Assembly (NCBI GenBank): GCA_032718475.1 | Contig: JAUCBJ010008311.1 | Coordinates: 1-54,871 of the forward strand | DNA: 54,871 bases | DNA from: Nemertoderma westbladi | Taxonomy: Eukaryota > Xenacoelomorpha > Nemertodermatida > Nemertodermatidae | Direction of reading: 5' to 3' | Part shown: positions 10,672 through 20,527 of the stretch, piece after piece | Layout: every line of letters starts with the position of its first letter | Position numbering within the stretch: the stretch's first letter is position 1 | The notes under the pieces: model-generated | Seen by the model: only the letters and a program-made list of their open reading frames with translations | Told to the model about the DNA's origin: nothing | Databases searched by the model: none | Position numbers and translations under genes: made by a program

Positions 10672-11483
10672 AACACCTTTTATAGATTAGATTTTTATTA
10701 GGATTATCCATTGTAATTTCATATAAATTACAGATGATATGTATGTAATCTGTTATTGGGAACCGCTTTATGGACAATTGGTACTGATTTTAATACTACA
10801 AATACACCAAATATAGCCATGCTATGTCCGACATAGCATGGTCTATAATGCTATGATACAAAGCTGCTGCTATGTTCCAGCCTAAATAACAGAACATAAC
10901 AGAACCTGGCTACCTAATTACAGCTATTTTAGATGTACAGAATTTAAATTCTTTTAATTTTGATATTATGCTATGATATGCTATAATATGCTATATATTT
11001 TATATATCATTATTTATGATGCTATTCTGTCAAAATAATGCTATGGCTAACTAAAATACCATAATTAGGACTAAATACATTGCGACTAACCTTTTATCTG
11101 CAATTATGGGGGTCTGATGTTACAGACTAGTTTGTATAGCCAATATGCTACATTGTGCTATGTATAACATAATCGATCATGTTATAACGCAAAGATGTTG
11201 TTGTGACTCATATTTGGCTCAACTGAACTTCTGAGGTTTGGGTGCCATATATAGACAGACAATTGGGGTTAATTTAAACTGAATAATGATGTGTGTCATA
11301 ATTGACACATATGGCCTTTCTAGGGGTAGTCAAAGATGTTAAGTGTTAAGATTTTTTTAATATCAAACTTACGTATACTATACTTATTATACTTTTCGCT
11401 AAAATTCAAAATGCATTTGCTTACACCTCCCTAATAGTTCTTCCTATTAACTATCCCACATTATCATCGGTCTTATATTGCAG
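10672..11483. other. AT-rich spacer 5' of the first visible SLC44 exon
   Basis: No supported gene or exon. It contains repeated GCTATGATATGCTATAATATG-like words near 10800-11060 and ends in the acceptor TTATATTGCAG of the SLC44 exon at 11484. I looked for upstream SLC44 exons here and found none. Confidence 0.6.
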
Positions 11484-14400
11484 TTCCGGATACAGCAGAA
11501 GGAGATATAGAAAGAGCCATCGACGAATCCGAAACTAATGAGAAGACCATGCTGATATTCGCGATTTCAGTAACCGTGGTTACAGTCATTATACTGCTGA
11601 TACTTTTGGTTCTATGGAAACGCATAGCCTTGGTGGTCGCTCTATTTATTGAAGCCGGCAAAGTTATAGGGTCAATGCCTTTGTTGTTATTTCAACCGTT
11701 TATTGTTAGTCCACCACATAAGCTAACACTTTATTGTACAAGTTGTACTAAAAGAGGATACTCTAGTACTAAATGTGATAATAATGCTACATAAAGATAC
11801 ATAAACCCTTTATACTAAACAACCATGGATCATATAACCCAATACTATTATTTTATATAAATATATTTTTAGATAACTCCTTAATTGTTGTTATTGATTA
11901 TTCGTATTTCAGACATTCCTAATCCTTGTGATTCTCTGTGCGTATTGGTTAGTTGTTTTTCTGTACATATCAACAGCCGGGACGCCTATAGTCGATCAAA
12001 ATACAGAAATGGTTACGTTTCAGTTAGTTGACCTTTTGATAACATATATTATAGTATGTACTAAAACCGATTAATATCTATAGAAACGCTTCTTTATATA
12101 ATGAGCTTCAATTAGAATGGTTAACGAAACATCAGTCTTCCACAGTAGAAATGCAAATCAATATCACATTAATGTTAAAAAATAAATTCTGTAATCATTT
12201 AATCTAATATTTATTTTGTAAAAATCAACTTACCCATATTTTTCACTTTAGCAACGAGGACATGGTGGAAGGAGCGTGGTGGTTCCATCTGTTCGGACTG
12301 TTCTGGACCTCCCAGTTTATAATCGCCTGCGAGATGATGATTATAGCCGGAGCCGTGACAACCTGGTTCTTTACGAGAGACAAAAAATACGGACTCGATT
12401 GGCCTATTTGGGTATCCGTAAAACGACTCTTTAGGTCAGTGTTGACTCATTATAATATCTCAACTCACTTGATTTGTGAATAAATTAAGAATATTTTTAA
12501 TTTTAATTAGTCAAGCAGTTAATTAAAAAACCTAGCTGGATATTTACGGTAAACACCACAAATTAAAGCGCAACCAGGACCAAACTTTGGATGCAATCGG
12601 AGATTTAAGGATCTCTAATTACCGTTAATTATACAATTGTTTAAATCTCACGCCATAATAATATTATAGTGCTATCTATTGGCAATGTTATCTTCGGAGA
12701 TGGGAATTCTATTTTTAATATATTTTTCTTGGTAGAAGTGTTTAATGGCGGTATATTTGCTTTACCATTTATTGTTTTTTTTTTGCCTCCATCTCGGTTT
12801 TTGACGGCACAATTTTGGAATCATTCAAGCGACAATTCGAAACATATTTACAGGGCCTTCGAATAGTTCATTCAGTCAAATCTTCTGTGCATCATTATTT
12901 AGCTCCTTTGAACCTTAGGAGTAAAGGCCGCTAACTAACAGTGTTATAATTATAATTATTATTTAGATATCATCTGGGGACTGTTGCCCTTGGCTCTCTC
13001 ATCATCGCCATTATTCAGATGGCTCGCGCCGTATTGGGTTACGTTCAGTCCAAACTTGCAGGAAGCAACAATCCCATAGCCGAATTCATATTGAAATGTC
13101 TAATGTGCTGTTTGTGGTGCTTTGAAAAAATAATAAAATATATAAACCGCAACGCCTATATTATGACAGGTACGTAGTATGATACTAATTCACTGGGACA
13201 CTACCGGTACTCAACATAAACCCTCTAATTGTATATGTGTTTTAACATCCATAGATTGTATAAATTATAAGTAATTAAACAGGACTTAACCCTTTGACGC
13301 CTATGACCTACATGGTAGGTCACACAATAGGGCTCTATGACCTACATGGTAGGTCATGATGTTTCTCTTATCATTAGCATCCTATCAGATATCAGAGCAC
13401 TAGAAGGAACATTAATTAGATGTACAGAGCCCTTCAGCGCTTACATCTGGCGGGAAATTCAAATGTGTAATAATTTTAATAACTGTCTGTATGCCTATCT
13501 ATGCAGTATTGTAGTATGCAGTAGGAACAGTAGCGACGTTTACATTTAGAGTGCAGTCGCAGTGTAGCCTATGTAGATAGAGAGAGGTGTAGAATGTAGA
13601 GGGACAATATGAAACGCTCTTATCCAAAAGAGGGACCCGAAACCACTGAAACGACTTGGCTTCGATATCGATGACAGTTCTTCCGAGTCAGATGACGAAG
13701 TATCCGACATCGAATCGACTGATGATGAACATGCAGATAATTGTTCTGACTCGGAATATTCCGATTCTGATCCTATAGATTTGGGCCTTCCTACTGGAAC
13801 CAGTGTTGGTTATGGAAACATCCCACCTGAGTTGGCGCCTTGGAAACTTGTAACGGGAAACAATGATTCAATAAACTTAGATAGGCCTTTCCCCGTGAAC
13901 TCGTATCAAGTTGGGTGGCAGAATGCTATCGACGCAATGGAGTTTTGTTTGGAAGATTATGTCGATATGTTTGTTACTGATGTTTGATTCAAGTACTGTG
14001 TGATAGTACGAATAGAAGAATCGCCATACAGCACGAGAGAAAATAGCTGAATTGCCACCGAGCACCGGTACCGGTACTGGTACTGGAAGCGGTCCGATGG
14101 AACTAAAAGTGAAGGACGTTACTCTCCTGGAGATGAGGGCTTTTTTTAGGACTCGCTATAATATCCTAATACGCTAATAATAGTCGGTTATAATATATAA
14201 AATAATACATGTTAGTCAGGTAACCCAAACCCACTATTTTTCGAAGTAGATTACTATCGTTTATGCTTTGTATAGAAATAAAAATATTAACAATTTAGAA
14301 AAAAAAGTTAAAAAAAAATATATATATATATTTAAAAAAAAATATATATATAATATTAAAAAAATATATATATAAATATTGTATTATATATATTATTTTA

Positions 14401-17400
14401 TGTATATAATATATTTATATACAAATATATGTTGTATACCTAAATATGTGTTACTATATATGTTGTTTTAAATGGATAATGTTTTGACAATTTTTTCAGA
14501 GCCCTAGCATGCAGTTTCAATTGCAGCTTCAGGCGTCAAAGGGTTAAGATGATCCAACTCTATAGAAAATGGAGCGGAAAAAATCCGCCGTGGTGTATTG
14601 GTTAGCATTCCTGAACGTTTATCGGGAGACGCGGGTTCGATCCCCGCTGGTGGCAAATTCATTTTTTCCGCTCCATTTGCTATAGAGTTGGATCATCCTT
14701 AGTCCTGTTTAATTACTTATAATTTAAACCCTCTAATATTAGCCAAATAAATTATAGTAATAGTAATGTAATAATACTAAATACAGTATATATACTGTAT
14801 TCTTCTATACGCTAGTAACGCTAGTGTATATTTATCTAAAAGCTACGGCACAAACAAACACAAAGCCTTCCAACTAATAATACCTAAAATTAAAAGTCAA
14901 AAAAATTAAAAGTCAAGCAGTCTGACCCGCGATGGGTGCAGGGGCTGGGGGAGCAGAGAGGAGATCGTAGAGACCCTCTGATAGTGCAGGGTCCGGGCTC
15001 CCGAGGATGGAGGCAGTGTTGCCGATCAGGATGGATATGAGGATACGTTGGAGGAGGAACCGATGAGATCTCGGCTCCTGAGTGACTGCTTTGAGGCGGT
15101 TGCCCACCTCCTTTAGGAATGCAGCCGTCTCAGGGCCGGGTCGACCGAGGGTCTCGAATGCTACTGGGTGGAATAGGTAGCCCCGGTCGACTCGTTCCTC
15201 GTACTTCGCGATCTTCCTGTTCTCCGCCTCCTCGACAACACGGCGGCCGTCCTCTGCACTCGCAGCGAGATGGCTGGGAGCGAGAGGGTCAACGACGGCC
15301 TCATCCCATGTCAGCATGCGGCCGCAGCTCCCCGGGACGAGGGTGACGCCATCGACTCGCTTCCCATCGTTTATGCATAACCCTGGTGGCTCCAGTAAGG
15401 CATAACCCCACTGGTTGCCATGGCTCGCTGCACTATGTCATTCAACAAAGAGTGACGTGCCATCCTCCTGGCGGTTCTCCGACATGACAGACCATGGAGA
15501 CCGTCTGATCTTACTCGGTGGTTCCGCACCGGGAGCACCTGTGGGATTCGGTTACCTTGCAACCGAAACTCGGAACAGGGCGTCAGTGAGTTTCAGTCCC
15601 AACGAACTGATGGGATTGGCGTCGAGCCAGCAGTTGGAGACTGGATCGTCAACCGCATTGATGCGGGCAATCTCCAGTGGCGTCGTGGCGGCGGCACGAA
15701 GAGCCGCGCGGTTCGCCTCGTGCAGTGGATCCATCCACGCATGCTGTCTCGCTGCGTCTGAGTCCGTTGGTGTTTGGGTAATGGTAGGGAGGGCGTCCTT
15801 CCACGTCTCATGTAATAATTATATATTAGTACCCATAATATTTGATAGATATATTATTACGTATTTAAACTACTATAAACTATTCACCTTATCTTACTTT
15901 AAACTCTAAAATATTTGCTGATTTCCGTCCATTTGTTTCATTTCAGCTATCTATGGTTACAATTTCTGTAAGGCAACTAGGAGAGCATTTATGTTACTAC
16001 TCGACAATGTTCTTAGAGTTGTGGCCATTAACAGCATTGGCGATTTCTGTCTGTTTGTGGGGAAGATCGGTGTAGTCGCCATAGTCATAGTGATTGGATT
16101 GAGACTATTTGAGGTTAGATGATATTAAATAGCCGGCATATTTTAGAAAAAGAAATTTTTTCCTCCAATTCATAATACCATCTGTAAGTTATAATATATA
16201 TTTTTAGTGGCTTCATGAAGCAAAACATTTAACTCCCTTTGCAGTTGTTAATAAACATTATCCGATATTTATGGTTAAATGTTTCTTACAGAACAAGCCG
16301 GAAATCGAGTACTACGCGATCCCCCTAGCCATCGCCGCGCTCTTCTCATACTTTGTCTCTCACGTTTTCTTCGCTGTCTACGAATTAATTATCGACACTT
16401 TGTTTCTCTGCTTCTGCGAAGATAGCGCAAGAAACAACGGAGATGATAAACCATACTTTATGAGTAAAGGATTAATGGTTAGTTTAACTCCTGATAATTA
16501 AAGCATAAATAATACTTTATGAGTAAATTGTAGCAAATATATTAATTAAATAATGTTAGCAAGATGTTGCTAAGCAAAACCTTACTTTCTTCCTTTCTGA
16601 AAATGATGAGCAACAAATGTTGCTTCTTGTGTGATTCAAGGTGACAGACTTGCACCATTCTTGTTCATAAAGGAGATAGGGGGAGAAACTGGACGCAATG
16701 AAAATTCATCCCTCTCCAGGGGAATTTCGATGCAAATAACAGCTGCTTACTCTCAAAAATAAAACTGTAACCCGTAAACTATCTGTAATCTGTATATCTG
16801 TAATCTGAAAACTGTAACCTTTTCCTAAATTGAGAATTCAACATTGAGGCGGGATATTAATTCGCCAAGATGGGATTTGCGTCCTGCCCCCCCCCCCCCC
16901 CCCCCCCCCCCCTGTCTCTCATAATGATGTTAGATTATTTTCTACGCATGTCCTTAGACCATCATAATAACGATGGCTGGCTCCAGAATCCGACGAAATC
17001 CTGGCAAGTCACACCTTACAGATATTGCTAGAATTACCAATAACTTGTGAGTGCTATCAGAATCACTATATAGAGCCGAAAAGGCCCCTCTACTTAGGAG
17101 CTGGCTGCTTCTAGTCTTTTACGTTAAGTACAAAGAACTCATCTCCAATCAGATACTATATAACATTGGAAGTGTCTCCTTAGTTCCCTCAAGCTTGACA
17201 CATGAACGGAGCCGCTTCCGCTTTGCAGTACAATGCTTTCGGCATGAGGACCATCCAGTCCACAATCTTGTGCTTTAGGCTCCTCATGGAATAAGCATGG
17301 TGGATATAAGCATGGTGAACAGCCCAAGTTCTTTTTTGTACTTTTCAATCGATGGTATGTTTTTTTTAGGCGTTTGTCCATAACAGCAGTAGAATTCTAA

Positions 17401-17543
17401 AGAAACTCGAGCAAGACGAAAGAGAGGCGGCCAATGATAAACAGAGACTACTCAACGCTGGAGATGGAATAATTCAAGGGGTGAAGAGCAAAGTAGTTCC
17501 CGCGGCCCGAGTAGATGACGATGAATGCGAATGTAGTGACTAA
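11484..17543 (+). CDS. Choline transporter-like protein (SLC44A1/CTL1-like), last seven exons
   Basis: Multi-pass membrane transporter of the SLC44/CTL family, which carries choline and related substrates across plasma and organelle membranes. Exons: 11484-11704, 11913-12022, 12252-12434, 12967-13169, 15947-16113, 16292-16477, 17370-17543 (stop TAA). All introns begin GT and end AG, and phases match at every junction (for example CA|C, AG|A, G|CT). Family landmarks: LWKRIALVVALFIEAGKVIG, GLFWTSQFIIACEMM, AGAVTTWFFTRDKK, YHLGTVALGSLI, CCLWCFEKIIKYINRNAYI, AIYGYNFC, DTLFLCFCEDSARNNGDDKP and FMSKG. The C-terminal tail is hydrophilic and ends DDDECECSD. About 350 N-terminal residues are missing from the window: they must lie beyond the BEL/Pao element at the left, or the copy is 5'-truncated. 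The open, correctly spliced structure argues for a working gene. Confidence 0.92.
13290..14543 (+). mobile_element. Internally deleted piggyBac-family transposon
   Basis: Both ends abut TTAA (13286-13289 and 14544-14547), the piggyBac target duplication. The 13-bp termini are exact inverted repeats: CCCTTTGACGCCT at the left and its reverse complement at the right. The left subterminal region has two copies of the palindrome GACCTACATGGTAGGTC, near 13304 and 13338. The 1254-bp length is below that of an autonomous element (usually over 2 kb), and only the N-terminal part of a transposase is present. It interrupts the left arm of the tRNA-containing inverted-repeat element. Confidence 0.88.
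13609..14175 (+). pseudogene. piggyBac transposase N-terminal remnant
   Basis: From ATG 13609 (MKRSYPK) a one-base shift in the A-run near 13630 leads into KPLKRLGFDIDD, an acidic serine-rich stretch (SSSESDDEVSDIES), then LAPWKLV, and ends FVTDV at stop 13987. A further piece near 14098-14175 reads DVTLLEMRAFF, resembling the segment that opens the DDD catalytic domain of PGBD-type transposases. The catalytic aspartates are absent, so the product cannot be an active transposase. Frameshift, internal stop and deletion make this a decayed copy. Confidence 0.75.
14584..14655 (+). tRNA. tRNA-like sequence (anticodon GTT by position), probably tRNA-derived repeat
   Basis: A 72-nt cloverleaf can be drawn. 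The T-arm is perfect (GCGGG/CCCGC around TTCGATC), the anticodon stem is CCTGA/TCGGG around a 7-nt loop ACGTTTA, the D-stem is GTGT/GCAT, and six of seven acceptor positions pair (two as G-T) with a T-C mismatch at the end. Box A-like TGGTGTATTGG and box B GGTTCGATCCC are present. Position 33 is C instead of U and the body looks more Glu/Asp-like than Asn-like, so a functional Asn tRNA is doubtful. It sits exactly between long inverted repeats, which suggests it is the core of a mobile element. Confidence 0.5.
14913..15811 (-). pseudogene. Decayed C-terminal end of a LINE reverse-transcriptase protein
   Basis: Three overlapping minus-strand frames join into one protein tail. They read DPLHEANRAALRAAATTPLE, then SDGLHGLSCRRTARRMARHS...NDIVQRA, then GKRVDGVTLVPGS...LTWDEAVVDPLAPSH and finally FHPVAFETLGRPGPETAAFL. 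This pattern (HGLSC, RH..ND, an R-DG-T-L motif, then WD and PVA-ETLG) is known to me from C-termini of LINE proteins in marine invertebrates and may be a nuclease-like fold. At least two frameshifts and a stop near 15371 break it. The stretch is clearly more GC-rich than its surroundings. The upstream RT domain is missing, so this is the 3' end of a 5'-truncated insertion in the SLC44 intron. Confidence 0.6.
16887..16912. repeat. Poly-C homopolymer, 26 bases
   Basis: An uninterrupted run of C follows GTCCTG and precedes TGTCTCTC, in the last SLC44 intron. The length should be treated as approximate because sequencing slips on such runs. Confidence 0.95.
16976..17333 (+). pseudogene. Heavily decayed RTE-like LINE fragment (third copy)
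   Basis: Near 16978 it reads GGCTCCAGAATCCGACG, and from 17120 it matches the C-terminal RT region of the LINE seen at 23078 and 37861: SNQ.LYNIGSVSLVPSSL, then the RLRFAGHC-like block, ending in the MNKHGG-like segment near 17290. It is shortened by deletions and many substitutions, so it is the oldest of the three copies. It lies in the last SLC44 intron, upstream of the exon at 17370. Confidence 0.75.
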
Positions 17544-17826
17544 ACCATGAAATGGGTAAAGGTACGACCCGGATAGATACCCGGATGGAACTAGCGGGAA
17601 ATACTTCGCCAATCCAATCACAGTACAGTACAATCATAATTAATTAATGCTGCTTTTATTTTTCTATAAATTTAATTTTAGTTCACGGACAGTGATGTTG
17701 GTTGGTAGACCTGTATGTATGATTATATGTACTTATATTATGAACACAGCTATATGTATGTATCACCACAATCTTGCTCAAAATATATTTTCTCTTCATG
17801 CGTATTAATTCTCATATAGATATATT

Positions 17827-19350
17827 GTGGGGCGAGCGACGAAAGTAAGCGAGCTTAGCATACAGGCACCACTAACTCAATCGGTGTGTCTGTTGTTCTG
17901 TTGATCTGTCGATCTGTTGTTCTGTCGTGTCCAATTTTAAACGTTAATAACTCAGCCAAATGTTAATGAAATTTAACCAAATTTGGTACACATGTAGTCT
18001 GGCAAAAGTTTAGAAATTTTCCAAGTTGAATTTCCGTGTGGCCTTCGAGAAGCTAAGATAATAGCAATTAATTAGTTAATTAAGTTAATTAGGGTAAAAA
18101 CTGCATTTTCAACCTGCCTGTTAAAGGAAATTAATTATTTTACAGTATAAGATTTAAATAATTATACTTAAAAATTATACAGATGTAATCCATCATACCC
18201 CATTCTATTATAGTCTTTAATTAGTTCAAGTGATTTGCTTTAATAAATGTGTCTTTAATTGATCTAAACGTAATTAAAGCGGCACAATTATTGAGTACAA
18301 ATTTAATCCTGCCCATTATTGGTCAACATAGTCTCTGCGGGGGTGTAGAGCTGCTAGCTGCTGGGAGATGTTGGTGTAGCCTTACCAGAGGCGAATTGTA
18401 CTGTAATAGGCAGCCAGTAGTATTGCTATAGCAACCCAGACATAACTCCAAACATACACTGCCTGTATTTCAATTCCTATTGACTCTATACTATAAATGT
18501 TGTATTACTTACTATCTCAGGTGACAGAAGATATAATGACTGTTGTAGGCTTATATCTGAAATAGTTTATTCCGCAATATATTCGTCTGGTTATTTTTTA
18601 ATTGAATTTTTGCAAAGTAGTAAAATTAATGTTCTTAAAAATAATATTATTATTTTATATATAACCTAGGAAATTATCTACATTTTTTCGCTGCAGCTTT
18701 AAGAGTGTACATTGATTTAATATTATTTCAATACCCATATTACTACATCGGCATACGATGCGTTGGCGTTGTATCACACATCTCCACATAGATGTATCAG
18801 CAGTTACTCGCACAGTTTCGAAACTTCGCATAGTTATAACTGTATAAAGATCGTCAGTCTTGGTTTAGGAAAAATATTTTAATGCAAAACAGGACGAGCG
18901 ACGAGCGCAACGAGGCATATAATGAAGACGAGTACTGTGTAGACTATATTCCTATTAACCATACCCAGCTTCGCCTATTGAAGGCATCAGTAGTTATAAA
19001 GATCGCCGTCAGTCTGCGTTTAGGAAATATGTTTAAATACAAAACAGGACGAGCACAACGACGTTTATAATAATGAAGACGAGTACTGCCTACTGCGTTG
19101 ATTATATTCCTATAAATCATACCTGGCTTCGCCTATTGAAGGCATCGGTAGTTATAAAGTACTGGTGGGTGGGAAGGATGGGGGGGGGGGGGTGCAGATT
19201 AAAAGGGGTGAACACGTACTGTCCCCCTTTCTTTGATTGATTGTGGTGTGGGTAAATTTCTCAAAACCTGATTTTGTGATACAGTCGCTCAATTTTAATC
19301 TGTATCTGATAACTGAGCCTCGTCCTGCGCGATGGCCCCACGAACGTGTA
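17827..19350. mobile_element. Dispersed TIR-ended repeat, copy 1
   Basis: The left end starts GTGGGGCGAGCGAC, and the right end is GCGCGATGGCCCCACGAACG, roughly the inverse. The segment after the left end contains a run of TGTCTGTTGTTCTG-like words and a conserved AACTCAGCCAAATG motif, as in the element at 48798. The right third matches 47833-48208 closely (shared GAAGACGAGTACTGC, AAAAGGGGTGAACACG). Within 18850-19165 a unit of about 155 bp is duplicated in tandem. No coding region was recognised. Confidence 0.55.
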
Positions 19351-19580
19351 TTGTACTGTACACAATACACAATATTTAATTAACACATTGTAATTGTTCT
19401 GTAACTGTATATTTGCACAAGTATTTAATTAATATTTTATGACTGCGATGTGCCATTATAAAAATATATTGTTATATTTTAATTAACTTCTTAGGTATAT
19501 TGGTCTTCAATTTTTAGTAATAATTAATATAGCAATGAAATTCTTCTTTCGAAATTTACTTTTACGAAAATTACGCTATA

Positions 19581-20174
19581 CTGTTTCACACATAAATCAT
19601 GCGTTAGCACGAACGTTATAATGTTTCACACATAAATCATGCGTTAGCACGAACGTTATACTGTTTCACACATAAATCATGCGTTAGCACGAACGTTATA
19701 CTGTTTCACACATAAATCATGCGTTAGCACGAACGTTATACTGTTTCACACATAAATCATGCGTTAGCACGAACGTTATACTGTTTCACACATAAATCAT
19801 GCGTTAGCACGAACGTTATACTGTTTCACACATAAATCATGCGTTAGCACGAACGTTATACTGTTTCACACATAAATCATGCGTTAGCACGAACGTTATA
19901 CTGTTTCACACATAAATCATGCGTTAGCACGAACGTTATACTGTTTCACACATAAATCATGCGTTAGCACGAACGTTATAATGTTTCACACATAAATCAT
20001 GCGTTAGCACGAACGTTATACTGTTTCACACATAAATCATGCGTTAGCACGAACGTTATACTGTTTCACACATAAATCATGCGTTAGCACGAACGTTATA
20101 CTGTTTCACACATAAATCATGCGTTAGCACGAACGTTATACTGTTTCACACATAAATCATGCGTTAGCACGAAT
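19581..20174. repeat. 40-bp satellite, about 15 copies
   Basis: The unit is exactly 40 bp, with landmarks GTTTCACACATAAATCATGC and GTTAGCACGAACGTTATA. Copies are nearly identical; the only common variant is ATGTTTCAC for CTGTTTCAC in a few units. The array ends inside a unit near 20174. It begins about 350 bp past the 3' end of the SVOP-like gene. Confidence 0.95.
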
Positions 20175-20527
20175 TTAAATTTTTAAAGTTTACTGTCGTT
20201 TCCCTTTGTTTTTGTCAATATACTGTGCTATCAACGTAAAATGTAATGAATGCGTATCAGCGAAATCTGAACAACGGCCACACTAAATACCAGAAAAAAT
20301 AAAATTGTACAGAATAAGAGAAAAAATATAATAATGTAGGCCTACTGAATAATTCTCCAAAGACCAGTGATTTTCTTAAATCGCATCAATCAGACACTAT
20401 AATGCCTTGCTATTGCAGTTATTATATAGAACCTTACATTGAACAAGATCTACCAACATGGCACAACAAATAACAATAAATTAATTAACTACAACTGTAT
20501 ATTTTAATATCATCAATTGTTGTTTAT
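20175..20527. other. Spacer between the 40-bp satellite and the SVOP-like gene
   Basis: AT-rich, with no reading frame or repeat I can support. On the minus strand it would hold the 3' untranslated region of the transporter gene. Confidence 0.5.

Larger units (their letters stand above)
13261..14726. mobile_element. Inverted-repeat element with a tRNA-like core, split by a piggyBac insertion
   Basis: The left arm is 13261-13289 continued at 14548-14583, and the right arm is 14662-14726. Once the piggyBac insert is ignored, the arms match over about 62 bp, with landmarks AAGTAATTAAACAGGACT, GATGATCCAACTCTATAG and ATGGAGCGGAAAAAA on the left and their reverse complements on the right. The 78 bp between them is the tRNA-like sequence. 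A 13-bp direct repeat TAAACCCTCTAAT lies at 13217-13229 and 14725-14737, a possible target duplication. The whole lies in an SLC44 intron. Confidence 0.7.

Noticed and set aside
10499-10777. 92-codon minus-strand frame with Ser-Pro repeats
   Set aside because: Its repetitive part is the G-rich right arm of the foldback element, again an effect of the 15-bp period.
14584-14655. Functional asparagine tRNA gene
   Set aside because: C at position 33, a mismatched first acceptor pair and the placement inside inverted repeats argue for a tRNA-derived element, so it is listed only as tRNA-like.
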